From contig CATOSZ010000003.1 of NCBI GenBank assembly GCA_951812805.1, positions 946,557 to 1,010,556 on the forward strand: DNA of 64,000 nt, given 5' to 3'. Under the pieces are notes generated by a model, which was not told where the DNA came from, ran no database searches, and saw nothing but the letters and a program-made list of their open reading frames with translations. Source of the stretch: an uncultured Alphaproteobacteria bacterium. Lineage in GTDB: Bacteria > Pseudomonadota > Alphaproteobacteria > GCA-2731375. Below, piece by piece: positions 27,061 to 36,265 of this stretch (within the stretch, counting starts at the first letter, position 1; every line of letters begins with the position of its first letter). The position numbers and the translations under genes are program-made.

Positions 27061-28278
27061 ATGCGACGAGTGGTGGTCACCGGAATGGGTGTCGTGTCGA
27101 GCATCGGCAACGACACCACGGAAGTTCTCCAATCCCTGCGCGACGGCCGTTCCGGCATCGTCGCCGCGGAGGATTACGCCGAGCGCGGCTTTCGCAGCCA
27201 GATACACGGCTCCATCGACATCGACCTGGCGGAGAACATCGACCGCAAGGCGCTGCGCTTCATGGGCAACGGGGCGGCCTACAACTATCTCGCCATGCGC
27301 GAGGCGATCGCCGACGCCGGCCTCGACGGGGATGCCGTCTCGAACATCCGCACGGGCCTGGTCACCGGCTCCGGCGGGCCGTCGACCAGTAACCAGATCC
27401 TCGCCGCCGACACCGCGCGGGAAAAGAGCGTGAAGCGGATCGGCCCCTACATGGTGCCCCGCTGCATGTCGAGCACGACCTCGGCCTGCCTGGCGACGGA
27501 ATACAAGATCAAGGGCGTCAACTATTCGATGACGGCGGCCTGCGCCACCTCGGCCCATTGCATCGGCCATGGCGGCGACCTGATCCGCGCCGGCCGCCAG
27601 GACATCGTCTTCGCCGGCGGCGGGGAGGAGCTGGACTGGACGCTCTCCATGCTGTTCGACGCGATGGGCGCGATGAGCGCCGGCTACAACGACACGCCGA
27701 ACAAGGCCAGCCGCGCCTTCGATGCCGACCGCGACGGCTTCGTCATCTCCGGCGGCGGCGGCACCCTGGTACTGGAAGAGCTGGAACACGCCAAGGCGCG
27801 CGGCGCCGAGATCATCGCCGAACTGGTGGGCTACGGCGCCACCTCGGACGGCGAGGACATGGTGCAGCCCTCGGGCGAGGGGGCGGCGCGCTGCATGGCG
27901 ATGTCGATGCATGGCCTGGAGGGCGGCGTCGACTACATCAATGCGCATGGCACCAGCACGCCGATCGGCGACGTGCGCGAGATCGAGGCGATCCGCGACG
28001 TCTTCGGCGACGCGCCGCCGCCGATCAGCTCGACCAAGTCACTCACCGGGCACAGCCAGGGCGCAACCGGCGTACACGAGGCGATTTACAGCCTGCTGAT
28101 GCTGAAGCACGACTTCATCGCCGCCTCGGCCAACATCGAGAACCTCGACCCCGCCTGCGGCAACGCGCCGATCGTGCGCGAGCGCTGGGACGGCGTCGGA
28201 CTGAACCGGGTCATGTCGAACAGCTTCGGCTTCGGCGGGACCAACGCGACCCTGGTCTTCCAGCGTTACGAGGACTGA
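27061..28278 (+). CDS. fabB: Beta-ketoacyl-ACP synthase I FabB
   Basis: A 405-residue condensing enzyme needed to elongate the cis-3-decenoyl-ACP made by FabA. Catalytic Cys161 in [11 protein letters not shown], and the two His in [11 protein letters not shown] and [13 protein letters not shown]. The C-terminus [14 protein letters not shown] is typical. Second gene of fabA-fabB-fabI. Confidence 0.95.
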   Translation: MRRVVVTGMGVVSSIGNDTTEVLQSLRDGRSGIVAAEDYAERGFRSQIHGSIDIDLAENIDRKALRFMGNGAAYNYLAMREAIADAGLDGDAVSNIRTGLVTGSGGPSTSNQILAADTAREKSVKRIGPYMVPRCMSSTTSACLATEYKIKGVNYSMTAACATSAHCIGHGGDLIRAGRQDIVFAGGGEELDWTLSMLFDAMGAMSAGYNDTPNKASRAFDADRDGFVISGGGGTLVLEELEHAKARGAEIIAELVGYGATSDGEDMVQPSGEGAARCMAMSMHGLEGGVDYINAHGTSTPIGDVREIEAIRDVFGDAPPPISSTKSLTGHSQGATGVHEAIYSLLMLKHDFIAASANIENLDPACGNAPIVRERWDGVGLNRVMSNSFGFGGTNATLVFQRYED

Positions 28279-28322
28279 GGCATGAGTGTGCGGGCGCGCG
28301 CCGAAGGGTCGGGGACAAAGCC

Positions 28323-29138
28323 ATGAGCGAGGGAACGACGACGGCGCTGATGGCGGGCAAGCGAGGACTGATCCTGGGTGTCGCCAACGATCATTCGATT
28401 GCCTGGGGCGTGGCCCGGCGGCTGGCGGCGCATGGCGCCGAACTCGCCTTCACCTACCAGGACGAGGCGTTCCGCAAACGGGTCGAGCCCCTGGCCGCAA
28501 GCCTCGGCAGCGAGATCGTCATGCCGGCCGACGTCTCGGACTCAGGCAGCCTGGACACCCTGTTCGGCGAACTCGACGCGAAGTGGGGACGGTTGGACTT
28601 CGTGGTGCACGCGATCGCCTATTCGGACAAGGCGGAACTGCGCGGGCGCTATGTCGACACCACGCGGGAAAACTTCCGCAACACCCTGCATATCTCCTGC
28701 TTCTCCTTCACCGACCTTGCCCGGCGCGCGGCGGCGATGATGGACGACGGCGGCAGCCTGATTACGCTGACCTACCTCGGTGCGACCCGCGTGATGCCGA
28801 GCTACAACGTCATGGGCATCGCCAAGGCGGCGCTGGAAACCAGCGTGCGCTACCTCGCGGTCGACCTCGGCAAGGACGGCATCCGGGTCAATGGTATCTC
28901 CGCCGGCCCGATGCGCACGCTCGCCGGCTCCGCCATCGCGGACGCACGCTATGTCTGGCACTTCAACCAGGACAACGCCCCACTGAAGCGCAATGTCAGC
29001 CTCGACGAGGTCGGCAACGCGGGTCTCTATCTGTTGAGCGACCTTTCGGCCGGCGTGACGGGCGAGATCATGCATGTCGACGCCGGCTTCCACGCCATCG
29101 GCATACCGAAGCCCGTCAAGGACGACGCGGCGGGCTGA
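28323..29138 (+). CDS. fabI: Enoyl-[ACP] reductase FabI (NADH)
   Basis: A 271-residue SDR-type enoyl-ACP reductase completing each elongation round; the target of triclosan-like inhibitors. RGLILGVANDHSIAWGVAR binds the cofactor; Tyr151, Tyr161 and Lys168 (YLGATRVMPSYNVMGIAK) are the catalytic set. The frame is open far upstream over fabB but the domain starts at ATG 28323. An essential gene in most proteobacteria. Confidence 0.95.
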   Translation: MSEGTTTALMAGKRGLILGVANDHSIAWGVARRLAAHGAELAFTYQDEAFRKRVEPLAASLGSEIVMPADVSDSGSLDTLFGELDAKWGRLDFVVHAIAYSDKAELRGRYVDTTRENFRNTLHISCFSFTDLARRAAAMMDDGGSLITLTYLGATRVMPSYNVMGIAKAALETSVRYLAVDLGKDGIRVNGISAGPMRTLAGSAIADARYVWHFNQDNAPLKRNVSLDEVGNAGLYLLSDLSAGVTGEIMHVDAGFHAIGIPKPVKDDAAG

Positions 29139-29190
29139 GCCCGGCCCAACGCCACCGGGCCGCGACCCGGCGAAGAAGGACGCGAGGCGG

Positions 29191-30195
29191 ATGACGGATC
29201 AAGCCGCAGTCGGACGAAACGCCCGCGGGGAATGGCGACCCGAGAACCGGATCGCCTCGGCGCCGATCAACCAGTGGCCGCCTGATTTCCGCGCGCTGAC
29301 GCGCTGGTTCCCCCGCTATATCGCGCCGAACAACGTCGTCTGGCTCGCCGCCGCGCTGGTCACCTGGACCTGGCTGACGCCGGCGCTCGGCGACATGGCG
29401 AACCTCGAAGTCTGGTGGATCGCGCTGCTGCTCGCCCGCAACCTCGCGCTGGTCCTGCTGCTGTTCGGCGGCCTGCACCTCTACCTCTACATCTTCAAGC
29501 GTCAGGGCGACGCGACGCGCTTCACGGTCAAGCCCTTCGCCACCGACAGCGCGCGCTTCCTCTTCCGCAACCAGGTGCGCGACAACATGTTTCGCACGCT
29601 GGTGTCGGCCGTCCCCGTCTTCACCGGCTATGAGGTCCTGACCTATTGGGGCTTCGCCAACGGCTACCTCGGGGCCTTCGGGGCGGAAGTCGGCTCGCTG
29701 CTGTTCTGGGCCTGGTTCGTCGCCCTGCTGGTGGCGACGCCGATCATCCACTCGGCGCATTTTTATTTCATCCACCGGCTGCTGCACGTCCGCGCGCTCT
29801 ATCGCCGTGTCCACGCTTTGCACCATCACAACGTCGAGGTCGGGCCCTGGTCCGGCCTCGCCATGCACCCGGTGGAGCATCTGCTGTATTTCTCGACCGT
29901 GGTGGTGCAGTGGCTGCTGGCCCTGCACCCGGTGAACGCGCTCTTTCAAATACAGATCGCCGTCTATTACGCGGCGATGGCGCATACCGGTTTCGACAAG
30001 GTCAAAGTCGGCGAGCGGGTGGCGATCGAGGGCGGCAGCCACTTCCACTACCTCCACCACAAATACTTCGAGTGCAACTACGGCGGTAGCCTGGTGGCGC
30101 TAGACCGGCTGTTCGGAACCTTCCATGACGGCAGCCCGGAATCGCACGAGGCGATGCGCCGCCGCCTGGCCGACATCCGCGCGGCGGAGGGATAG
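29191..30195 (+). CDS. Sterol desaturase / fatty acid hydroxylase superfamily membrane protein
   Basis: A 334-residue integral membrane di-iron protein. About four hydrophobic helices surround the histidine clusters HFYFIHRLLH, HALHHHN and HFHYLHHKYFE. The family hydroxylates or desaturates lipids (sterols, fatty acids, carotenoids). It starts 52 bp after fabI, which suggests a lipid substrate, but that is inference only. Confidence 0.87.
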   Translation: MTDQAAVGRNARGEWRPENRIASAPINQWPPDFRALTRWFPRYIAPNNVVWLAAALVTWTWLTPALGDMANLEVWWIALLLARNLALVLLLFGGLHLYLYIFKRQGDATRFTVKPFATDSARFLFRNQVRDNMFRTLVSAVPVFTGYEVLTYWGFANGYLGAFGAEVGSLLFWAWFVALLVATPIIHSAHFYFIHRLLHVRALYRRVHALHHHNVEVGPWSGLAMHPVEHLLYFSTVVVQWLLALHPVNALFQIQIAVYYAAMAHTGFDKVKVGERVAIEGGSHFHYLHHKYFECNYGGSLVALDRLFGTFHDGSPESHEAMRRRLADIRAAEG

Positions 30196-30215
30196 ACCCT
30201 GCGAAGGAGAGCCCG

Positions 30216-31205
30216 ATGAAGACCAACAAGTTTGGCCGCACGGATCTCGAGGTCTCCCAGCTGACCTTCGGCTGCGGCGCGGTCGGCGGGCTGATGACGG
30301 CTGGTGCTGCGGCCGACCAGGACCGGGCCGTCGCCTGGGCGCGGGACAACGCCATCAACCATTTCGACACCGCCCCCTCCTACGGCAACGGCGCCTCGGA
30401 GGAGAATCTGGGCCGCGCCCTTGGGCCCAACCGCGAGGGCATCGTCGTCAGCACGAAGGTCGGCCTGGGCGAGGGCGACCTGGCGGACATCCCGGGCGCG
30501 ATCCGACGTTCGCTGGAGACCAGCCTGCGCCGGCTGCGCCAGGACCATGTCGACCTCTTCCAGCTGCACAATACGCTGGCCGACCCCGAGGTTGCCGGAT
30601 CGATGCCCGTCGACCAGGTCCTGGGCGACGTCGTCGGGACCTTCGAAGCGCTCCGCAACGAGGGCAAGATCCGCTACCTCGGCTTCACCGCCAAGGGCGA
30701 GACGGACGCCCTGCACGCCCTGATTGATTCCGACCGCTTCGACGGCGCCCAGGTCTTCTACAACATGCTCGCCCCCTCCGCGGGCGAGGCGCAACCAGAC
30801 GGCTTTCCGGCGCAGGACTACCGCCGGCTGCTGGATGCCGCCGGCGACCACGGCGTCGGCAGCATCGCCGTGCGCGTGCTGGCGGGCGGCGCCCTTTCGG
30901 GCAGCGAGGCGCGCCATCCCCTCGGCGTGGCGAGCGTCGCGCCCATCGGCTCCGGCCGGGACTATGCCGCCGACGTCGCCAGCGCCCGTCGCCTCGCCCC
31001 GCTCGTCGAGGCGGGCGCGGCGGCGAGCCTGCCGGAACTGGCGGTCCGCTGGGTCATCTCCAATCCCGCCGTGACGACCATGGAGATCGGCATCGCCACC
31101 TTGGACGAGCTGCAGTTGGCCACGGCGGCGGTGAACAAGGGGCCGCTGTCGGACGCGGCGTTGCAGCGTGCCCGCGAGCTCCGGGCCGGTATCGCCGCAG
31201 CTTGA
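30216..31205 (+). CDS. Aldo/keto reductase
   Basis: A 329-residue TIM-barrel oxidoreductase. NHFDTAPSYGNGASEENLGRA holds the Asp and Tyr, VVSTKVG the Lys and VDLFQLHNT the His of the catalytic tetrad. C-terminal NADPH loop region present (AVRWVISNPAVTTMEIGI). It follows the hydroxylase-type gene by 20 bp and is convergent with the SDR gene with no gap. Confidence 0.9.
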   Translation: MKTNKFGRTDLEVSQLTFGCGAVGGLMTAGAAADQDRAVAWARDNAINHFDTAPSYGNGASEENLGRALGPNREGIVVSTKVGLGEGDLADIPGAIRRSLETSLRRLRQDHVDLFQLHNTLADPEVAGSMPVDQVLGDVVGTFEALRNEGKIRYLGFTAKGETDALHALIDSDRFDGAQVFYNMLAPSAGEAQPDGFPAQDYRRLLDAAGDHGVGSIAVRVLAGGALSGSEARHPLGVASVAPIGSGRDYAADVASARRLAPLVEAGAAASLPELAVRWVISNPAVTTMEIGIATLDELQLATAAVNKGPLSDAALQRARELRAGIAAA

Positions 31206-31991
31206 CTACACCACCGGCGACCGATTGCCGTCGACGTTGATCGCCGTGCCGGTGATGTAGGAGCCGGCGTCGGAAGCGAGGAAGCAGGCCATGGCGGCGA
31301 ACTCCTCCGCCGTGCCGTAGCGGCCGAGCGGCACGGCCTTGCCCATCTTCTCGTAATATTCCTCGAGGCTGTCGTTCGAGCCGGCCTTCGCGTGGCGCTG
31401 GACATGCTGGTCGCTCTCGATCAGGCCGACCAGCAGGCCGTTGACCAGGACGTTGTGCGGCGCGCCCTCGCCGGCCAGCACCTTGGTCAAGGCCATGCCG
31501 GCGGCGCGGGAGACCGCGGTCGGCGCACCGCCGGCCCGCGGCGCCTTGGCGCCGGTGTTCAACACATTGATGATCCGGCCCCAGCGCCGCGCCTTCATGC
31601 CGGGGAAGGTCAGGCGGATGAGCCGCACCGCCCCCATCAGCTTCAGCTCGAGGTCCTCGTTCCAAAGCTCGTCCGTGATCTCCATGAAGTCCATGGCCCG
31701 CGAGGTGCCTGCGTTGTTGACCAGAATATCCACCTCGCCCAATTCGCCGACGACGGCCGCATGCATCGCCTTGATGGCGTCGGCGTCGCCCATGTCGCAG
31801 GCGACGGCGGCGACCCGGGCACCGGGCGCGGCCGCCTGGATCGAGGCCTTGGCCTCGTCGAGGACCTCCTGCCGGCGGGCGACGATGGCGACATTGGCGC
31901 CGGAGCGCGCGAATTCCGTCCCCATCGCCAGGCCCAGTCCCAAGCTACCGCCCGTGATGATCGCCGTACGTCCGTCCATCCTGCATTCCAT
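31206..31991 (-). CDS. SDR-family protein lacking the catalytic Tyr and Lys
   Basis: A 261-residue short-chain dehydrogenase-like protein with an intact NAD(P) motif (AIITGGSLGLGLAMG) and NNAG (ILVNNAGTSRAMDF). Where YxxxK is expected, the sequence reads GAPTAVSRAAG, so Tyr is Thr and Lys is Arg; the catalytic Ser region reads INVLNTGAK without the usual Ser. It is probably a divergent subfamily with a different chemistry or a non-catalytic role. GGGGAG lies eight bases before ATG 31991. IS copy 2 begins about 110 bp upstream. Confidence 0.85.
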   Translation of the reverse strand: MECRMDGRTAIITGGSLGLGLAMGTEFARSGANVAIVARRQEVLDEAKASIQAAAPGARVAAVACDMGDADAIKAMHAAVVGELGEVDILVNNAGTSRAMDFMEITDELWNEDLELKLMGAVRLIRLTFPGMKARRWGRIINVLNTGAKAPRAGGAPTAVSRAAGMALTKVLAGEGAPHNVLVNGLLVGLIESDQHVQRHAKAGSNDSLEEYYEKMGKAVPLGRYGTAEEFAAMACFLASDAGSYITGTAINVDGNRSPVV

Positions 31992-32096
31992 CGTCGCATC
32001 TCCCCTGTTCTCGATGTGAATTTCGCTCCCCGGCCGGGCGAGCGGTTGAGCGGAATGTGCGCCACGACCCCGCGTGAGCACAACTTTTTTTCGCGG

Positions 32097-32100
32097 CTAG
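32097..32100. repeat. Target-site duplication CTAG, left of IS copy 2
   Basis: CTAG adjoining the left end of the second IS copy; matching CTAG at 33645-33648. Confidence 0.8.
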
Positions 32101-33644
32101 CAGCCTGTCGGACTCGGGCATGCAAGGATTGGTAAGATTGGCTTGGCGGGCGTCGATGTCATGGATTTACCCCCATGAAGTTGCGAACGCGGGTTGGCCC
32201 GCCCGTTCAGGCGTGGCTGAGGACGAACATCCGCTTGATGTTCCAGGAGAGCGTGGCCAAGGTCCATTCCCCCTTCGCCTTGTCGAGGCCGCGCAGGCTG
32301 AACTGACGCAAGCCCATCACCGATTTGATGATGCCGAACACCGGCTCCGGCGTCTGCTTGCGAAGCGCGTAGAGCGCCCGGCCCTCGGGTGTGGCCAGGC
32401 GATGGCACATCGCCTCGAGCGGCGTCGGATCCTCGGGCGCTGGCGGCGCCTCGGCGAAGCGGTCCCGCCAGGAAAGATGGTGGTGCTCCCGGCCGAGCGC
32501 GATCAGCGGCGCGATCTCCGCTTCCCCGCAGGCCTCGACGTTGGCCTGGCTGAAGTAGCCGCTGTCCGCCAACAGGGTCTCGACCTCGCCAAGCCCGTCC
32601 GGCAGGCCGGCGAGTGCTTCGAGCGTCGGTTCGATCTGCTGCTTGTCGTTCGCCGCCTGCACCACGTCGGCGCTGACCACCAGCAGGCTGCCGGCGGCCA
32701 CCGCAGCCTGGGCGTTGTAGCACTGCTCGAAGCCGCCGCCGGCCACCGGCATGATGCGCGAGTCCGGGTCCGTCAGGTTGACCTGGTCCTTCGCCCGTGG
32801 CCCCGGCTCCGGCGGCTTCGGTGGCCGCCCGCCCGGCTTGCGGCCGGTCCGCGTTTCCTTCGCCTCGCGGGCTGCCAGCTTCTCTTCGTACTCCGCCTGC
32901 TCCCGCGCATGACGCTCGGCCGCCCGCGCCTCGATCTCCGCCTTCGCCGCGGCGATCGCCGCCAGCCGGTCCTCGCGCCGTGCCAGCTCCTCCGGCACGC
33001 TCATGCCGTCGGGAACCTCGGACCGGTCCGCCGCTTCCGCCAACGCCATCAACTCCGCCACCTCGGCCCGCAGCCGGGCTTCGATCTCGCCCGCACGCTG
33101 CCACGACAGGGCGCTGTGCCGGCTCGCGTCGGCATGGATCTTCGTCCCGTCCAGCGCCACCGTGCCCAGTTGCAGCATGCCGGCCTGCCGCGCCAGCAGC
33201 AGAACCTGCACGAACAGCCCCTCGATCAGCGGCAGGAAGCGACGGCGGAACGTGGCGATCGTGTCGTGGTCGGGGTGGTCGTTTGCCGCGATGAAGCGGA
33301 AGGCCACCGAATCATAGCTCGCCCGCTCCAGCTTCCGGCTGGAATGCACCCCCGTCGCGTAGCCGTAGATCAGCAGGCCCAGCAGGACGCTCGGGTGATG
33401 CGCCGCCGAGCCCGAACCACGATAGGCCTTCACGAACGCAGAGAGATCCAGCTGCTCCAGCACATCGACCACGAAGCGCGCCAGATGACGATCAGGCAGC
33501 CATTCGTCCACCGAAGGCGGCAGAAGATAGCTGGTCTCCCGGTCAACCTGTCGAAAGTTGCTCATCACAAAATCACCGCGCAGGAGAGAATCAGACCGTG
33601 ACAGTGAATCTCATCTCGAAACTCGGCTCAAGTCCGACAGGCTG
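32101..33644 (-). mobile_element. IS1182-family insertion sequence, copy 2
   Basis: 1544 bp, same orientation, inverted repeats and transposase as copy 1, 8310 bp further on, and apparently identical in sequence. It has its own CTAG duplication. The right end touches the stop codon of the EthD-like gene: the TAG stop is part of the CTAG target. Confidence 0.93.
32207..33568 (-). CDS. IS1182-family DDE transposase (copy 2)
   Basis: 453 residues, identical in translation to copy 1, with the same intact DDE core. Two identical intact copies within 10 kb indicate recent transposition. Confidence 0.93.
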   Translation of the reverse strand: MMSNFRQVDRETSYLLPPSVDEWLPDRHLARFVVDVLEQLDLSAFVKAYRGSGSAAHHPSVLLGLLIYGYATGVHSSRKLERASYDSVAFRFIAANDHPDHDTIATFRRRFLPLIEGLFVQVLLLARQAGMLQLGTVALDGTKIHADASRHSALSWQRAGEIEARLRAEVAELMALAEAADRSEVPDGMSVPEELARREDRLAAIAAAKAEIEARAAERHAREQAEYEEKLAAREAKETRTGRKPGGRPPKPPEPGPRAKDQVNLTDPDSRIMPVAGGGFEQCYNAQAAVAAGSLLVVSADVVQAANDKQQIEPTLEALAGLPDGLGEVETLLADSGYFSQANVEACGEAEIAPLIALGREHHHLSWRDRFAEAPPAPEDPTPLEAMCHRLATPEGRALYALRKQTPEPVFGIIKSVMGLRQFSLRGLDKAKGEWTLATLSWNIKRMFVLSHA

Positions 33645-33648
33645 CTAG
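33645..33648. repeat. Target-site duplication CTAG, right of IS copy 2
   Basis: Second CTAG; its TAG part is the stop codon of the gene on the minus strand. Confidence 0.8.
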
Positions 33649-34334
33649 AGCGGCGGGGCTTCGTCCGCTTCGGCGCCGTTCAACAACCGGTGGATGGCGA
33701 GATCGGGCGACGACGCGAGAGCGAGAGGCGCCAAGCATTCCCGCGCCAGCGACTCGAGCACCGCACAGGTCGTACCTTCGATGAAGACGGCGAGGTCGGA
33801 GACCCTGTCCCCGTCGGCACGCAAGGCCCGGTCCCGGGTCGGCTGTCCGGTCGCGGCGGCGTCCTTCTTCCACAATTGCGCTGCGACGATGCCGGGGCGA
33901 GCGACGATGTCCACCAGCAGGTCGTCCAAGAGCCGGGCGACGACATCGTCGGTGCCCGCTCCTGTCGCATCGAACCGCATGGTGAGGGCACCTGCCCCGA
34001 AACCCCGGCCCCGGCGGCGGACGACCTCGAAGGCGGTGCGGTTGGCCTTGCGGAAATGCGGCAGGACCCGTTGCGTCCAGGGCGACGGGGCATCGGCCTG
34101 CGCGAGATAAGCCGCGCTTGCCACGACGTCCGGGGACTCGAGCTCGAAATAGGTGAAGTACTTCGGCGCGCCGGTGACCGTCAGATAATGCCGGGCCCGA
34201 CGGAAGCCCGGCAGCGTCAGGCGCTCGAACATATGCTCGCGCTCGTACCAGGCGGTGTAGTCGTCCTCCGCCTCCGGCGTGATATCGGACCAGACCGCGA
34301 GGATGCCGTTCGGTGTCGGCGCAGGATCCGCCAT
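33645..34334 (-). CDS. EthD-like dimeric alpha-beta barrel protein
   Basis: A 229-residue protein with a ferredoxin-like start (GILAVWSDITPEAEDDYTAW, YEREHMFERL, GFRRARHYLTV, KYFTYFELES) of the kind seen in EthD/DUF4286-type proteins, with a second related half after residue 120. Such proteins accompany catabolic operons; the activity is unknown. It is 2 bp downstream of a GST-like gene. Its stop codon lies in the IS target CTAG, so the reading frame was not altered by the insertion. Confidence 0.72.
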   Translation of the reverse strand: MADPAPTPNGILAVWSDITPEAEDDYTAWYEREHMFERLTLPGFRRARHYLTVTGAPKYFTYFELESPDVVASAAYLAQADAPSPWTQRVLPHFRKANRTAFEVVRRRGRGFGAGALTMRFDATGAGTDDVVARLLDDLLVDIVARPGIVAAQLWKKDAAATGQPTRDRALRADGDRVSDLAVFIEGTTCAVLESLARECLAPLALASSPDLAIHRLLNGAEADEAPPL

Positions 34335-34336
34335 GC

Positions 34337-35101
34337 TCAAAACACCATCGGCCGTTCGAAGTGTTCGGCGAGAATCTCTTCCCGGTGCGCCAGCAGAACG
34401 GGACTGACCGCCGCCGCCACCTCCGGCTCGATCTGGGAGAAGAAGGCACGCCGTTCCGCCGTCAGCGGCACGATGTCGTCCTCCGGCGGATCGAACAGCA
34501 CCGAGAACCCGGCCCAATAGAAGTCGACCGCCGTCGGGGACGATCCGACAAAATAGCGGCTGCCGCGGGCTTGCTGAGCTTGCAACCGTGCCGTCAGCAG
34601 ATTCAGGCCCGCCACCTGCAACCCGGCGGCACGCGCCGCATCGATCGTGTTGTAGCCATGCTTCGCGCCGACGCGGGTAATCCGCTCGGGCGGCTCGGCC
34701 GCCTCATAGGCCGGTCGAAACAGGCTCAGCCGCCGGGTCCAGCCGAGCCCCATCTCGCCGCAGATCTCGTTGGCGAGGCCGACGACCTCCGCCCGCGCGG
34801 CCCGGTCCTCCGGCAGCAGGGCGGGCTCCGGCGCCAGCCGCTCCAACAGGTTGAGGATGTCGAGCCAACGGTCGATCGGCTTCTCCCGATTCCAGGCCAC
34901 CACGGGGCCGCTGTTGACGCCCGACCAGGCGACCAGGTCCTCGTTCTCGCCCGCCGGCACCTGCAGACCCATCTCGAAGTCGAGACCCTTGTAAACCATC
35001 ATGGCCCTGGCGCACTGGCCCCAGGGGCTCGGCGAGCCCTGCACGATGACCAACCGCAGGCCGTCACGCTCCCGCAGTTCCCGAATGCTCCTGAATGCCA
35101 T
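34337..35101 (-). CDS. Glutathione S-transferase-like protein
   Basis: A 254-residue protein with a thioredoxin-like N-terminal part (LRLVIVQGSPSPWGQCARAMM) and a helical C-terminal half. SPWGQCAR occupies the usual GST active-site position. The match to the GST fold is plausible but divergent. It leads a two-gene unit with the EthD-like gene. Confidence 0.65.
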   Translation of the reverse strand: MAFRSIRELRERDGLRLVIVQGSPSPWGQCARAMMVYKGLDFEMGLQVPAGENEDLVAWSGVNSGPVVAWNREKPIDRWLDILNLLERLAPEPALLPEDRAARAEVVGLANEICGEMGLGWTRRLSLFRPAYEAAEPPERITRVGAKHGYNTIDAARAAGLQVAGLNLLTARLQAQQARGSRYFVGSSPTAVDFYWAGFSVLFDPPEDDIVPLTAERRAFFSQIEPEVAAAVSPVLLAHREEILAEHFERPMVF

Positions 35102-35224
35102 TTCTCCAGCCTCCCGTTTCCGACGCCACGCCCGAAGTTAGCCCGCCTGTCGCACGCGCTCCATGGCGCGGGCCTGGCGGAGATGCGAAGCTCGCCACCA
35201 CGCAGCCTGGGAAGGAGATTGCCG

Positions 35225-36265
35225 ATGCCTGAGACCCCGACGCGGTTCGGCCGGATCCGCGCGCCGCGGGAAGACTGGCTCGCGAAGGCCGAGCCGGAGG
35301 CGCCGCTCGAACCGGATCTGGCGATCATCGATACGCACCACCACCTGTGGGACCGGCGGGATCATCGCTATTTCCTCGACGAATTCCTCGCCGACGCCGA
35401 CTGCGGTCACAACATCGTCGCCACGGTGTTCGAGGAATGCCACGCGATGTACCGCGCCGACGGCCCGGAACATTTGCGCGTCGTCGGCGAGACGGAATTC
35501 GTCGTCGGCATCGCGGCGATGAGCCGCTCGGGCCGCTACGGCCCGACCCGCGTCGCCGCCGGTATCGTGGGTGCGGCCGACCTTGCGCGGGGCGATGCGG
35601 TCGAGGAGGTGCTGACGGCGCAGATCCGCGCCGGCGGTGGGCGCTTTTGCGGCGTGCGCCACTCGGGTGCCTGGGATGCGGATCCCGTCATCGGCAACAA
35701 CGCCGCGGCGCCGGGCCTCTACCGCTCGGCGGACTTTGCCCGCGGCCTCGACCGGTTGGCGGCCCTCGGCCTGGTCTTTGACGCCTGGGCCTTTCACACC
35801 CAACTCGACGAGGTGATCGAGCTCGCGTCCGCACACCCGGAGGCAACCATCGTGCTCTGCCATTGCGGCGGCCCGCTCGGCTACGGGCCCTATGCCGGCG
35901 AGCAGGAGACGGTGCGCACGCAATGGCTCGCCCGGATGACGGAACTGGCGACGCGGCCCAACGTGGTGGTCAAGCTCGGCGGGATGATGATGCGTCTCGC
36001 CGCCTACGACTATGGCACGGCGCCCCGGCCCCCGACGTCCGCCGAGCTGGCCGAACTCTGGCGGCCCTATATCGAGCCTTGTCTCGAGCTGTTCGGGGCC
36101 GAGCGATGCATGGCCGAGAGCAACTTTCCCGTCGAAAAGATGGGCATCGGCTACGGTGCGCTCTGGAACGTGTTCAAGCGGATCACCGCCAACGCCTCGG
36201 CGGCGGAGAAGGCCGCGATCTACAGCGGCACGGCACGGCGCATCTACGGCCTGGCGGACGGATAG
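35225..36265 (+). CDS. Amidohydrolase family protein (TIM-barrel hydrolase)
   Basis: A 346-residue metal-dependent hydrolase of the amidohydrolase-2 type. IIDTHHHLWDRR carries the metal His residues, IVLCHCGGPLGYGP the second, and CMAESNFPVEK the C-terminal Asp/Glu position. Members act on lactones and decarboxylate aromatic acids. AAGGAG upstream. Divergent from the GST-like unit and convergent with the PanE-like gene (22-bp overlap). Confidence 0.85.
   Translation: MPETPTRFGRIRAPREDWLAKAEPEAPLEPDLAIIDTHHHLWDRRDHRYFLDEFLADADCGHNIVATVFEECHAMYRADGPEHLRVVGETEFVVGIAAMSRSGRYGPTRVAAGIVGAADLARGDAVEEVLTAQIRAGGGRFCGVRHSGAWDADPVIGNNAAAPGLYRSADFARGLDRLAALGLVFDAWAFHTQLDEVIELASAHPEATIVLCHCGGPLGYGPYAGEQETVRTQWLARMTELATRPNVVVKLGGMMMRLAAYDYGTAPRPPTSAELAELWRPYIEPCLELFGAERCMAESNFPVEKMGIGYGALWNVFKRITANASAAEKAAIYSGTARRIYGLADG

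Noticed and set aside
25339-32096. Composite transposon formed by the two IS1182 copies
   Set aside because: Each copy has its own CTAG on both sides, as for two separate insertions, and the segment between them is ordinary core metabolism. Since CTAG appears to be the general target, a shared outer CTAG would prove little.
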